50,277 bases of DNA, from assembly GCF_002902685.1 (NCBI RefSeq), contig NZ_PPRN01000002.1:1-50277 (forward strand), read 5' to 3'. Of this stretch, positions 26,172 through 33,713 are shown piece after piece. A program made the position numbers and the translations under genes. The stretch comes from Staphylococcus pettenkoferi (GTDB taxonomy: Bacteria; Bacillota; Bacilli; Staphylococcales; Staphylococcaceae). Under the pieces are notes generated by a model. The model worked only from the letters and a program-made list of their open reading frames with translations, made no database searches and was not told the origin of the DNA. Position 1 is the first letter of the stretch, and each line of letters begins with the position of its first letter.

Positions 26172-26260
26172 ATAATAAAAAAAGGTGGCTACAAGAGCCA
26201 CCCTAAGAGTAATATGTTCATGAATATAAAAGACTAGTAGTTAAACTAACTACACTTTCA
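26172..26260 (-). ncRNA. Candidate small RNA
   Basis: On the minus strand an extended -10, TGCTAGAAT (26260-26268), leads into about 85 nt. They contain a hairpin GTAGTTA/TAACTAC (26237-26253) and end in a perfect terminator: GGTGGCT/AGCCACC (26184-26202) followed by seven T (26177-26183). No reading frame of sense fits inside. The terminator has no upstream minus-strand gene to serve, because lysE lies on the other strand. Position and shape recall staphylococcal type I antitoxin RNAs, but no toxin frame is visible opposite. Confidence 0.5.
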
Positions 26261-26440
26261 TTCTAGCATAAAATTGATATCGACACCACGTTTGATTCTA
26301 TAATTTCTTATATTTAATAAGATTCAAATTGTAATATTGCCAAAATTAGAACTTAAAGGTATAAGTGTAATTTTAGACTTATTATATTGGTTATAGAGTT
26401 TATTATTGATAGAATGTAATGCGTGTGGAGGTGAAATAAT

Positions 26441-27058
26441 ATGGAAGAATTAGGTTCATTTATTATTATCAGTTTATTGATTATTATTGTTCCTGGTCCT
26501 GACTTTTTTATCGTCATGAAAAACTCAATTTCAGCAGGGAAGCGTAATGGCTTAACAGCAGCAACAGGTATTGCGACAGGACATTTAGCTTATTCACTAC
26601 TCGCAGTGTGTGGCCTAATCGTAATTGTAAGTAAATTTCACTGGCTCTTTGTGACAGTCAAATTATTTGGTGTAGCCTATTTAGTTTATTTAGGCGTGCG
26701 CAGTATTATTAGTGCGCGTCAAAGCATGAACTTCTCAACACGCGGCATTGAACAACATGAGACGAAGTATTTCACTTCTTTCCGTCAAGGCTTTCTTAGT
26801 ACGACCTTGAATCCGAAAGCGTTACTTTATTATCTCAGTATCTTACCTCAATTTATTAATACAGGTGAGGGCTTGAGTCTGCATATTCTAATATTATTAG
26901 GTAGTTTAATTATTTCGATTTGGGTATGGTTTATCTTCTGTGTTTATGTATTTCAGTACATCAAACGGTTCTTCGCCAACCGCGTATTTAAAGCGATCTT
27001 TGACTACGCAGTCGGCTTTATCTTAATCGGCTTATCTATCAAGTTATTGATTGGCTAA
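26441..27058 (+). CDS. LysE/RhtB-family amino acid exporter
   Basis: Inner-membrane exporter of 205 residues with about six transmembrane helices. The signature VPGPDFFIVMKNSISAGKRN after helix 1 and GIATGHLAY in helix 2 define the LysE/RhtB family, as does LNPKALLYYLSILPQF in the middle. Family members expel amino acids such as threonine, homoserine or leucine analogues; the substrate is not readable. GGAGGTG precedes the ATG. A long unusual hairpin lies beyond its stop. Confidence 0.88.
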   Translation: MEELGSFIIISLLIIIVPGPDFFIVMKNSISAGKRNGLTAATGIATGHLAYSLLAVCGLIVIVSKFHWLFVTVKLFGVAYLVYLGVRSIISARQSMNFSTRGIEQHETKYFTSFRQGFLSTTLNPKALLYYLSILPQFINTGEGLSLHILILLGSLIISIWVWFIFCVYVFQYIKRFFANRVFKAIFDYAVGFILIGLSIKLLIG

Positions 27059-27125
27059 TGAGTATTTTGCTTGTTGTAAAAGTCGTTGAAGTAGACTCAA
27101 GAAATCGAGGATAAGGCAACTTTAA

Positions 27126-27198
27126 GCGAGGATTCTAGAAAGCGCTAGATGCTTTTTAGAATCTCAAAGCTCGCCGTTTTAGTCGCTTCGGTAAAACG
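27126..27198 (+). other. Long two-hairpin structure after the LysE gene
   Basis: GCGAG (27126-27130) plus the 13-base arm GATTCTAGAAAGC (27131-27143) pair with GCTTTTTAGAATC (27151-27163) and CTCGC (27170-27174), leaving a six-base bulge. A second hairpin, CGTTTTA/TAAAACG (27175-27198), follows at once. There is no T run, so this is not a simple terminator; it may be a structured 3' UTR or a small RNA. Confidence 0.5.
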
Positions 27199-27223
27199 AA
27201 TTTATTGATACATATTATTTAAT

Positions 27224-27270
27224 AAAAATGCTCCGTTTCGAGATACAATTACTTGAAACGGAGCGTTTTA
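27224..27270. terminator. Bidirectional terminator
   Basis: GCTCCGTTTC (27230-27239) and GAAACGGAGC (27255-27264), flanked by A and T runs. It serves both the LysE gene and the converging membrane protein gene. Confidence 0.85.
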
Positions 27271-27273
27271 TAG

Positions 27274-27633
27274 TTATTTATTATTAATTAATTGAACAAC
27301 CCCACTGATAATCATGACGATAGTGGTTAAAGCTGTGACAAGTCCAGGAATATAGTTTCCAGTGAAGATCATTATGATTGGTAGCAAGACGAGCAATATC
27401 GCACATAGAAAATGCCATATTGCCGAAATAATGCGGCAAGGTAAATTTTTAAAATAGGCTAAAACGACGGCAGGTAAGAAAAAGATAATAAACGTAACCA
27501 CATTTGCGACGAGCTCTTTGGGTTGATTTAAGTTTACGGTATGCGCACCAGGCGGGTTAGAAGCGGCTGTCACAACCTGTGTAACTACAATAAGTACGAG
27601 AGCTAGTAATGCCCAAGATATGCGAGAAATCAT
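27274..27633 (-). CDS. Hypothetical small membrane protein (119 residues)
   Basis: About four hydrophobic segments: 5-24, 43-62, 66-88 and 92-113. A short polar loop (SNPPGAHTVNLNQPKEL) lies after the first helix. No motif is recognised. The composition suggests an integral membrane protein, and the layout of short loops resembles many staphylococcal uncharacterised membrane proteins. The ATG follows TAGGAGG. It is monocistronic, ending at the bidirectional terminator. Confidence 0.7.
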   Translation of the reverse strand: MISRISWALLALVLIVVTQVVTAASNPPGAHTVNLNQPKELVANVVTFIIFFLPAVVLAYFKNLPCRIISAIWHFLCAILLVLLPIIMIFTGNYIPGLVTALTTIVMIISGVVQLINNK

Positions 27634-27885
27634 TAAAGAACCTCCTATGATATTAAAATAAAATACTAACCTTATTCTTGCGAAATTAGATTATTTTGTC
27701 AAAATAGAGTTGAAATTAATAAATATATGAGACTGAAATTTATTTGTTAAGTAGAGCGCGAGTCACATTATAGGTTTGTATTTGGTAGGGTAGTATATAA
27801 GTGATGTCACTATTACGAAATCGGTCCATGCCTGTGATGAAGAGACAATGAAGTCAAACAGATTTCTGAATTTCTTCTCCAAAAA
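27634..27885. other. Spacer, no gene seen
   Basis: AT-rich at its left end (promoter of the membrane protein gene). It then holds fragments resembling the scattered staphylococcal GACAGAAATC-type intergenic repeat, such as GAGACTGAAATTTATTTG near 27728. No frame with a ribosome binding site. Confidence 0.4.
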
Positions 27886-27920
27886 AGCAGGACAGAAATC
27901 CAACTGATTTCTATCCTGCT
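27881..27920 (-). terminator. Terminator made of a GGACAGAAATC-type repeat
   Basis: AGCAGGACAGAAATC (27886-27900) pairs with GATTTCTATCCTGCT (27906-27920). Read on the minus strand it ends in a T run, so it terminates the 60-residue gene. The sequence type recurs widely in staphylococcal spacers. Confidence 0.8.
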
Positions 27921-27987
27921 CCTTATTACTATCGTTAATCCCTATAAGTGCAATATTTAAATCAACAAGTGAATGCATTAGAGCATC

Positions 27988-28170
27988 TTAGGAAAGATGA
28001 AAGAGATAATTGAGATTATCTAAGAAACTTCCTAATAGTACTGCTAGAATCACTGTAGTTACGCTTAGGAACACATGTAGTGGTCGCATTTCATTCTTCT
28101 CTTGTTTGTCGAATAGTACAAAAGCGATGAAGACAGCAGTAATTGCTCCAATGAGAATCGTTAAGACCAT
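27988..28170 (-). CDS. 60-residue two-helix membrane protein
   Basis: Two transmembrane helices (about 3-20 and 32-50) joined by a charged cytoplasmic loop (FDKQEKNEMRP). No family recognised. The strong ribosome binding site GAGGAGG before the ATG, and terminators on both sides, support a real gene. Confidence 0.65.
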   Translation of the reverse strand: MVLTILIGAITAVFIAFVLFDKQEKNEMRPLHVFLSVTTVILAVLLGSFLDNLNYLFHLS

Positions 28171-28256
28171 AAATCTGCCTCCTCAGTACTAACGTAAGCC
28201 CTTGTTGTTAGTTATTGTATCAAAGCAGATCTATAAGAATAAAGCGAATTTGACGC

Positions 28257-28286
28257 AAAAAACCTTACAATCATGTAAGGTTTTTT
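28257..28286. terminator. Bidirectional terminator-like hairpin
   Basis: AAAAAACCTTACA and TGTAAGGTTTTTT around a 4-base loop, with T runs on both strands. It lies upstream of the 60-residue gene and after the lipoprotein gene. Confidence 0.8.
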
Positions 28287-28428
28287 ACACATATTTAACA
28301 ATGGTGACAGACCTAAAAATGATAATTCTTTCATCACAAGGTTTCATACGAGATTATAGTCTGTCATATTTGTAATATTTGATGATAGCAGGTTGAATTT
28401 TTGAGAACGAAATTTTACAGCATTAAAC

Positions 28429-29046
28429 TTATTTATCTACTGCATCTGTTTTAATATTTTTAGATTTTAAGAATTTCTTGATTTTCTTCTGTTGTTTACC
28501 ATTCACATCGCCTGCATATTTCGTAGAAACATCGACAACATTGAGCTCGTTTTGAGGCTGGTAATCAAGTTCTTCAATATCTTTATCTGCATCTTTAATT
28601 GTGCTGTTAAGAGCAGTGAAATATTTAATGATACGGTCTACGTTATCTTTATATCCAGCTGGAAGCGTGTTGTTTTTCATATATTTCTCGAAACGTACAT
28701 CGTTTTTAATAGAAAGGTGAGATAACTTAGTAAGACGGTCTGCTTGTTTATCTGTAATCTTTTTGTCAGAACCATACTGTCTGTCTAATTTATATTGCAT
28801 CAAGTATTTATTATCAAGAATATCAGAGTTCACATCCACATATTTTTGAATTGCTTGATTAGCTTCTTTCTCTGATAACTTTTTGCCTTTCGTCTGGTCT
28901 TGGAAGATGTCCTTTTCTGATAGTTCTTTTACGTTCTTAGGCGCATTTTTAGAACTATGATGTTGATGATCTTCGTCTTTGTTGTTACATGCTGCGAGAG
29001 TGAGTGTAAGTATCATTATTAATCCGAGAATCAGACTTTTCTTCAT
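28429..29046 (-). CDS. NDxxF-motif lipoprotein
   Basis: Secreted, membrane-anchored lipoprotein of 205 residues. The signal peptide (MKKSLILGLIMILTLTLAAC) ends in the lipobox LAAC with Cys20. A His/Asp/Ser-rich tether follows, then a helical, lysine-rich domain carrying the defining NDVRF (NDxxF) in SIKNDVRFEKYM. Function unknown; the family is largely staphylococcal. ATG at 29046 has AAAGGAG 11 bases upstream; the longer open frame adds an unlikely N-terminus. It ends about 140 bp before a bidirectional terminator. Confidence 0.85.
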   Translation of the reverse strand: MKKSLILGLIMILTLTLAACNNKDEDHQHHSSKNAPKNVKELSEKDIFQDQTKGKKLSEKEANQAIQKYVDVNSDILDNKYLMQYKLDRQYGSDKKITDKQADRLTKLSHLSIKNDVRFEKYMKNNTLPAGYKDNVDRIIKYFTALNSTIKDADKDIEELDYQPQNELNVVDVSTKYAGDVNGKQQKKIKKFLKSKNIKTDAVDK

Positions 29047-29194
29047 TGTACAAGAATCTCCTTTAGTGTCCGTATTACATAACATTTTCACCTTTAAGGG
29101 TACCATGATTTAGAGGGTAAGAACATTAATTTTAACCGTAGATTCATGACATCTTCTTGAACGAATGACGAGGATCCTCGGTCTTCATAAAATT

Positions 29195-29233
29195 AAGACG
29201 CATAGAAGAATTTCACATTCTCCTATACGTCTT
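29195..29233 (-). terminator. Hairpin downstream of the 553-residue gene
   Basis: AAGACG...ATAG and CTAT...CGTCTT with an inner AGAAT/ATTCT stem; the minus-strand tail is AATTTTA. A second, backup terminator for the gene at 29269. Confidence 0.55.
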
Positions 29234-29247
29234 TGCACATTTCTTTC

Positions 29248-29275
29248 AAAATAAGACTGCCGGACGTCTTATTTT
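29248..29275. terminator. Terminator overlapping a stop codon
   Basis: A perfect 10-bp stem AAAATAAGAC (29248-29257)/GTCTTATTTT (29266-29275) covers the stop codon of the minus-strand 553-residue gene at 29269-29271. A and T runs lie inside the stem ends. Confidence 0.6.
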
Positions 29276-30930
29276 CTAAACTTATCAAATTGAATCACGT
29301 TACTTTTATGTTTAGCGGCTTCTTCAAGTCCTCGACGTGTATGCCCCTTGAACAACCAAACATGAACGTGTGGACTAACTTGTTGAAGTGCTTTAATAAA
29401 TGCTTGAGATGCACCGTTTTTAAACTTTAATTCTGGATTCTCTGTAATATCTTTAACCATGTAGTCAATGGATTTTTCATCTGGCATGAGTTTAAGCATT
29501 GCGACCATTTCTTGTAATAAATCATCAGTATCTAAAACAGCACTACCCTTATAGTAACGTTTTAATATGTTCTTTAAGTTCTTAACATAGGGATTTTCTT
29601 CTGCGTCGCTTTCGTACACTATCTCGTCATACATTGCATCTAGAGATTCAGGTACATAGTAGTCTTTGACCAGATTTGAAATCTCCAGCATTTCTTCTCC
29701 CACATTATTACGATATAGAGGATGAATAACGTAGTGATTCTTAATGACATATCTGTTATCAAGTACTCTACGACACTCAAGTTCGATTTCTTTCGCACTC
29801 ATCTTATCGTTGAAGTATTTCTTCCAGAGTTTCGCTAGATGTTGCGTACTCACTATACCGTAGAACCAAACTGCTAAGTGGCAGAAGTAGTGAGCTATAT
29901 CATCTTCCATAGATGGTTCATCTTCAAATAACGAATCATCTGATTCTAGAAGTTGTTTGAGTGCTTCCTCATCACCATTATTGAGTGCTTCGAACATCTG
30001 AAGTAGTTCTTGACCTTCTTTAGAATTAGCCATTTCAGGATCTGCTTTAAGTGATTCTATGAGGACTTGATTTTCTTCAAAATACTGCTGGTCTGTCATT
30101 TCGTCTTCATCATCTTCATCCATTTCATCAAAGAACTCATCAGCCATAGTCTCAAACCATTCATCTTCAAACTGAATGATACGTTCGTATAAATCAAACG
30201 GAATAACTAGAATATTCATGAAAGGATGATGATAGAAGATGATTTCCTCAAGTGGATAAGGGTTTACAACATCTTGAAGACTATTTCTCATTTGGCCAAT
30301 CATCGTATCCTTATAGTTGTCATTCTTAGGATCGAGCTCCACCAAGATATTATATAGAAACTCATTATCTGTCATGATACGTTTATGAATCATTTTCGCT
30401 AGTTGTTTTTTATTTTTTTGAGAAAAGCCCTTAATAGCGTAAGTTCTACAAATGTCTTTCAATTCATCCACTGTAAAGTGTTCTACTAAATGTTCATAGA
30501 ATAACATTTGTTCGAGCTCAACACGTGTTTCATAGATCATTTGATGCTTTCTTACTTGCATATCTTGTTCATACGAAAGATCACTAATTTCAGGATACTT
30601 GTTATCAAATACCTGTTCATTAAATAAATTTAAATCAGAAGGAGAGATATAATATTCATCTATACTGTAATGTTGTAAGATATTAAAACCTATAAGAAGG
30701 CGTATGTTATTACCTTCCTGTATAGGTATAATCGTAAGTTGATTTCCTTCTTTAACTAAGTCTTCAATTTTTTTCTGTCCAGCTTCATTCAACTCGTTAT
30801 AGAGTGTTTTGTAGCCTTCTTCATATATATAATTCGCTAATTCCATTGGAAATTTGTCTCTCTCTTGAATATCAAAGTAATCGTATAAATCAAGTGCTTC
30901 TTTTTCCGTCATTTTTGTAAAATCAAGCAT
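29269..30930 (-). CDS. Acidic protein of unknown function with a SAP/Rho-N-like segment
   Basis: Cytoplasmic protein, 553 residues, strongly acidic, no signal peptide or membrane helix. A SAP/Rho-N-like helical segment (VDELKDICRTYAIKGF then KKQLAKMIHKR) lies about 160-190. A very acidic run (DEMDEDDEDE) lies about 270-285, and short degenerate helical stretches rich in Glu/Leu lie near 285-340. The C-terminus is basic (KGHTRRGLEE, KHKSNVIQFDKFRK). No enzymatic motif is seen. A SAP-like module could bind nucleic acid, but this is inference. ATG at 30930 has GAGGTG upstream; five codons further up an ATG lacks a site. I do not recognise the gene. Confidence 0.75.
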   Translation of the reverse strand: MLDFTKMTEKEALDLYDYFDIQERDKFPMELANYIYEEGYKTLYNELNEAGQKKIEDLVKEGNQLTIIPIQEGNNIRLLIGFNILQHYSIDEYYISPSDLNLFNEQVFDNKYPEISDLSYEQDMQVRKHQMIYETRVELEQMLFYEHLVEHFTVDELKDICRTYAIKGFSQKNKKQLAKMIHKRIMTDNEFLYNILVELDPKNDNYKDTMIGQMRNSLQDVVNPYPLEEIIFYHHPFMNILVIPFDLYERIIQFEDEWFETMADEFFDEMDEDDEDEMTDQQYFEENQVLIESLKADPEMANSKEGQELLQMFEALNNGDEEALKQLLESDDSLFEDEPSMEDDIAHYFCHLAVWFYGIVSTQHLAKLWKKYFNDKMSAKEIELECRRVLDNRYVIKNHYVIHPLYRNNVGEEMLEISNLVKDYYVPESLDAMYDEIVYESDAEENPYVKNLKNILKRYYKGSAVLDTDDLLQEMVAMLKLMPDEKSIDYMVKDITENPELKFKNGASQAFIKALQQVSPHVHVWLFKGHTRRGLEEAAKHKSNVIQFDKFRK

Positions 30931-31081
30931 AGCACACCTCATCATTTTATTTCATTATCTCTAATATAACATGAAATTTACTTAGTATTGGGCGTTTCAT
31001 TTTTCCATAGGCATCTCGTTCACAGAATCCTTATTACTATATTTAATATTACTATAAATTAAATTCGAAAAAAGTAAAAAT

Positions 31082-31116
31082 AAAAAGAGAGTCTCAATCG
31101 CTTTGAGACTCTCTTT
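31082..31116 (-). terminator. Terminator after ahpF
   Basis: AAAGAGAGTCTCAA and TTTGAGACTCTCTTT form a stem of about 13 bp with a T-rich minus-strand tail. Confidence 0.88.
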
Positions 31117-31162
31117 ATCAATCGCGCAAATTCGTTTTAATAAATGATAGGTGGAATATGCA

Positions 31163-32686
31163 TTAATTACGAATAATATAATCGAATGCATTGAGTGCAG
31201 CGTTTGCGCCTGCGCCCATAGAAATAATGATTTGTTTGTTGCGATCGTCTGTCACATCACCAGCTGCAAAGATACCTGGTACGCTTGTGGCATTCTTACG
31301 ATCGATCATTACTTCGTTACCTTGGTTTAACTCAACATAGTTGTCGAGCCATTCTGTATTAGGGAGTAAACCGATTTGAACAAAGATTCCGTCGAGTTGA
31401 ATCTCGTGTTCTTCACCTGTTTCTTTGTCTTGATATTGAATGCCTGTCACGCTATCTTCACCTAATACTTCAGTAGTTTGGGCATTTTTAACAATCGTTA
31501 CGTTTGGTAATTCTCTTAAACGTTCTTGTAATACGTTATCCGCTTTCAATTCAGGATTACGTTCGAGTAAGGTTACATTTTTAACAATACCTGCTAAATC
31601 GATTGCGGCTTCAACACCTGAGTTACCTCCGCCGACAACTGCGACGTCTTTACCTTCGAATAAAGGACCGTCACAGTGTGGACAGAATGCAACACCTTTG
31701 TTAAGCAAACGATCTTCACCAGGAATTTGTAATTTACGCCAACGTGCACCTGTTGCGATAATCACTGTCTTACTCATCAACTTCGCATCATTGTCTAATG
31801 TTACTTCAATACCATTGTCTGTCTTCTCGATACCTTTAGCTTGAATACCTTTCATCACATCGACGTCGTATTGGTTGATGTGATCTTCAAGTGCAGATGA
31901 GAACTGAGGGCCTTCTGTTTCTTTCACAGTGACAAAGTTCTCGATTGTGGCTGTATCGTTAACTTGGCCACCGATACGGTCAGCGACGATACCTGTACGT
32001 AAACCTTTACGTGCTGTGTAAATCGCTGCAGTACCGCTCGCAGGGCCACCGCCTACGATAAGTACATCGTAAGGGTCTTTGTCATTGAATTCAGAAGGGT
32101 CAGCTTTACTGCCGAGTTGGTTAAGAATATCTTGAACAGACATACGTCCGTTGCCGAATTCTTCACCGTTTAAAAAGACAGCAGGTACAGCCATGATATC
32201 TTCGGATTCGTCTTTGAAGACTGCACCGTCAATCATAGTGTGCGTGATGTTAGGGTTCACAACACTCATCAAGTTGAGTGCTTGAACGACATCTGGACAT
32301 TTCTGACAAGTTAAACTGACGAATGTCTCAAAGTGAAGTGGACCTTCTAAAGATTTAATTTGGTTGAGCACACTTTGCTCTTCTTTAGGTGGACGACCAC
32401 TTACTTGAAGTAGTGCGAGCACGAAAGAGTTAAACTCATGACCCATTGGGATACCGGCGAAAGTGATGCCAGTATCCTCATCAGGTCGATTGACAGTGAA
32501 ACTTGGTGTACGTTTAAGGGATGCCTCTTCAACTTGGATTTGAGATGACATCGCTGATACTTCGTCTAAGAGCGCTTTAAGTTCTTCAGACTTGTCATCA
32601 GAACCTAAACTTGCGCGTAAGACAACGTCACCTTCCATGAGTTGAAGTAATTGTTGTAATTGTGACTTTAACTCATCATTAAGCAT
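31163..32686 (-). CDS. ahpF: Alkyl hydroperoxide reductase flavoprotein subunit
   Basis: 507-residue NADH-dependent disulfide reductase that recharges AhpC. The N-terminal double thioredoxin-like domain carries the CQKC redox pair (Cys127/Cys130). The thioredoxin-reductase-like part has FAD motif VGGGPASG (about 211-218), active-site pair Cys335/Cys338 in FCPHCDG, and NAD motif VGGGNSG. Length and motifs are complete. It lies 16 bp after ahpC in one operon, so it shares the PerR-type control. It ends at a strong terminator. Confidence 0.97.
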   Translation of the reverse strand: MLNDELKSQLQQLLQLMEGDVVLRASLGSDDKSEELKALLDEVSAMSSQIQVEEASLKRTPSFTVNRPDEDTGITFAGIPMGHEFNSFVLALLQVSGRPPKEEQSVLNQIKSLEGPLHFETFVSLTCQKCPDVVQALNLMSVVNPNITHTMIDGAVFKDESEDIMAVPAVFLNGEEFGNGRMSVQDILNQLGSKADPSEFNDKDPYDVLIVGGGPASGTAAIYTARKGLRTGIVADRIGGQVNDTATIENFVTVKETEGPQFSSALEDHINQYDVDVMKGIQAKGIEKTDNGIEVTLDNDAKLMSKTVIIATGARWRKLQIPGEDRLLNKGVAFCPHCDGPLFEGKDVAVVGGGNSGVEAAIDLAGIVKNVTLLERNPELKADNVLQERLRELPNVTIVKNAQTTEVLGEDSVTGIQYQDKETGEEHEIQLDGIFVQIGLLPNTEWLDNYVELNQGNEVMIDRKNATSVPGIFAAGDVTDDRNKQIIISMGAGANAALNAFDYIIRN

Positions 32687-32702
32687 TTAAATCAATGCCT
32701 CC

Positions 32703-33272
32703 TTAGATTTTACCAACTAAATCAAGGCCTGGTTGTAATGTTTCAGAACCTTCTTCCCATTTAGCTGGGCAAACTTCGCCTGGGTTCTTACGTACGTATT
32801 GAGCAGCTTTGATCTTACGTACTAATGTGCTTGCGTCACGGCCGATACCTTCAGCATTGATTTCAGCAGCTTGTACAACGCCGTCTGGGTCGATGATGAA
32901 TGTACCACGGTTAGCAACGCCGCCTTCTTCGTCTAACACGTCGAAGTTACGAGTGATAGTTTGAGAAGGGTCACCGATCATTGGGTATTGTACTTTGTTG
33001 ATTGCTTCTGAATGATCGTGCCAAGCTTTGTGTACGAAATGAGTATCTGTTGATACAGAGTAAACATTTACACCAAGTTCTTGTAATTTGTCGTATTGAT
33101 TTTGTAAGTCTTCTAATTCTGTAGGACATACGAATGAGAAGTCAGCTGGGTAGAAGCAAAGGATACTCCAAGAACCTTTTAAATCTTCATCTGATACTTC
33201 GAAGAATTCGTCTTTCTTAGGATCATAAGCGTTTGCAGTGAATGGTAAGATTTCTTTATTGATTAAAGACAT
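32703..33272 (-). CDS. ahpC: Alkyl hydroperoxide reductase peroxiredoxin
   Basis: Typical 2-Cys peroxiredoxin, 189 residues, that reduces H2O2, organic peroxides and peroxynitrite. Peroxidatic Cys49 lies in [13 protein letters not shown] and resolving Cys168 in GEVCPAKW. It is first in ahpC-ahpF. The leader has a PerR box about 75-90 bp upstream and a large dyad. AGGAGG precedes the ATG. Confidence 0.98.
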   Translation of the reverse strand: MSLINKEILPFTANAYDPKKDEFFEVSDEDLKGSWSILCFYPADFSFVCPTELEDLQNQYDKLQELGVNVYSVSTDTHFVHKAWHDHSEAINKVQYPMIGDPSQTITRNFDVLDEEGGVANRGTFIIDPDGVVQAAEINAEGIGRDASTLVRKIKAAQYVRKNPGEVCPAKWEEGSETLQPGLDLVGKI

Positions 33273-33308
33273 AGATAAACATCCTCCTGTTTCGTAATCT
33301 GTTTTTTT

Positions 33309-33361
33309 GAATTAGAATTATCAAGCTCTGTTATTAACGCTTGTTTATAATAATTCTAATC
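33309..33361. promoter_or_regulatory. PerR box and dyad before ahpC
   Basis: TTATAATAATTCTAA (33345-33359) matches the PerR box at 13 of 15 positions. A partial mirror copy, TTAGAATTAT, lies near 33312. Together they form a long dyad: ATTAGAATTAT-CAAGC with GCTTG and ATAATTCTAAT. Repression by Fe/Mn-bound PerR, lifted by peroxide, is the expected control. Confidence 0.72.
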
Positions 33362-33660
33362 TCTTAAGTCTAATTATCACATGGCATTATCAATTCGTCA
33401 ATATAAGCGCTTTTGAGTAAAAGTGCTGAGATGATAGGAATTTTAAATGCATCTTAACAGAATTTAACCTCGTTTAACAAAATTATCATAAATTCTAAGA
33501 GAAATCGTGATGATTGAGACAGAATTTCAATTAGAGATAGTTATTCTCAACTGAGGGGAGCCGTGTTAAATCTCCCAACGGTATTTGAAAATACTCAGTA
33601 AAGTAACTCTCTCTTTCCTTTGTAGAGTAACTTCTAATCTTCCAAAAACAACATCAGTGT
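33362..33660. other. Spacer upstream of ahpC, no gene seen
   Basis: About 300 bp between the ahpC promoter region and the katE terminator. It is AT-rich and no frame with a ribosome binding site was found. A small ACGGTA/TTGTAG patchwork has no clear structure. Confidence 0.35.
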
Positions 33661-33699
33661 AAAAAACACGGCAACCCTCATATATGGGCTGCCGTGTTT
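33661..33699. terminator. Terminator after the catalase gene
   Basis: AAACACGGCA and TGCCGTGTTT with inner CCC/GGG pairs; the minus-strand tail is six T, so it ends katE. Confidence 0.9.
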
Positions 33700-33713
33700 C
33701 ATTATCATCTCAC

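Noticed and set aside
26126..26204. Small toxin gene opposite the candidate RNA
   Set aside because: GAGGAGGG is followed by no start codon at proper spacing, and the frames there are short and not hydrophobic.
27763..27978. Minus-strand frame of 71 codons
   Set aside because: It runs through the terminator hairpin at 27886-27920 and lacks a ribosome binding site.
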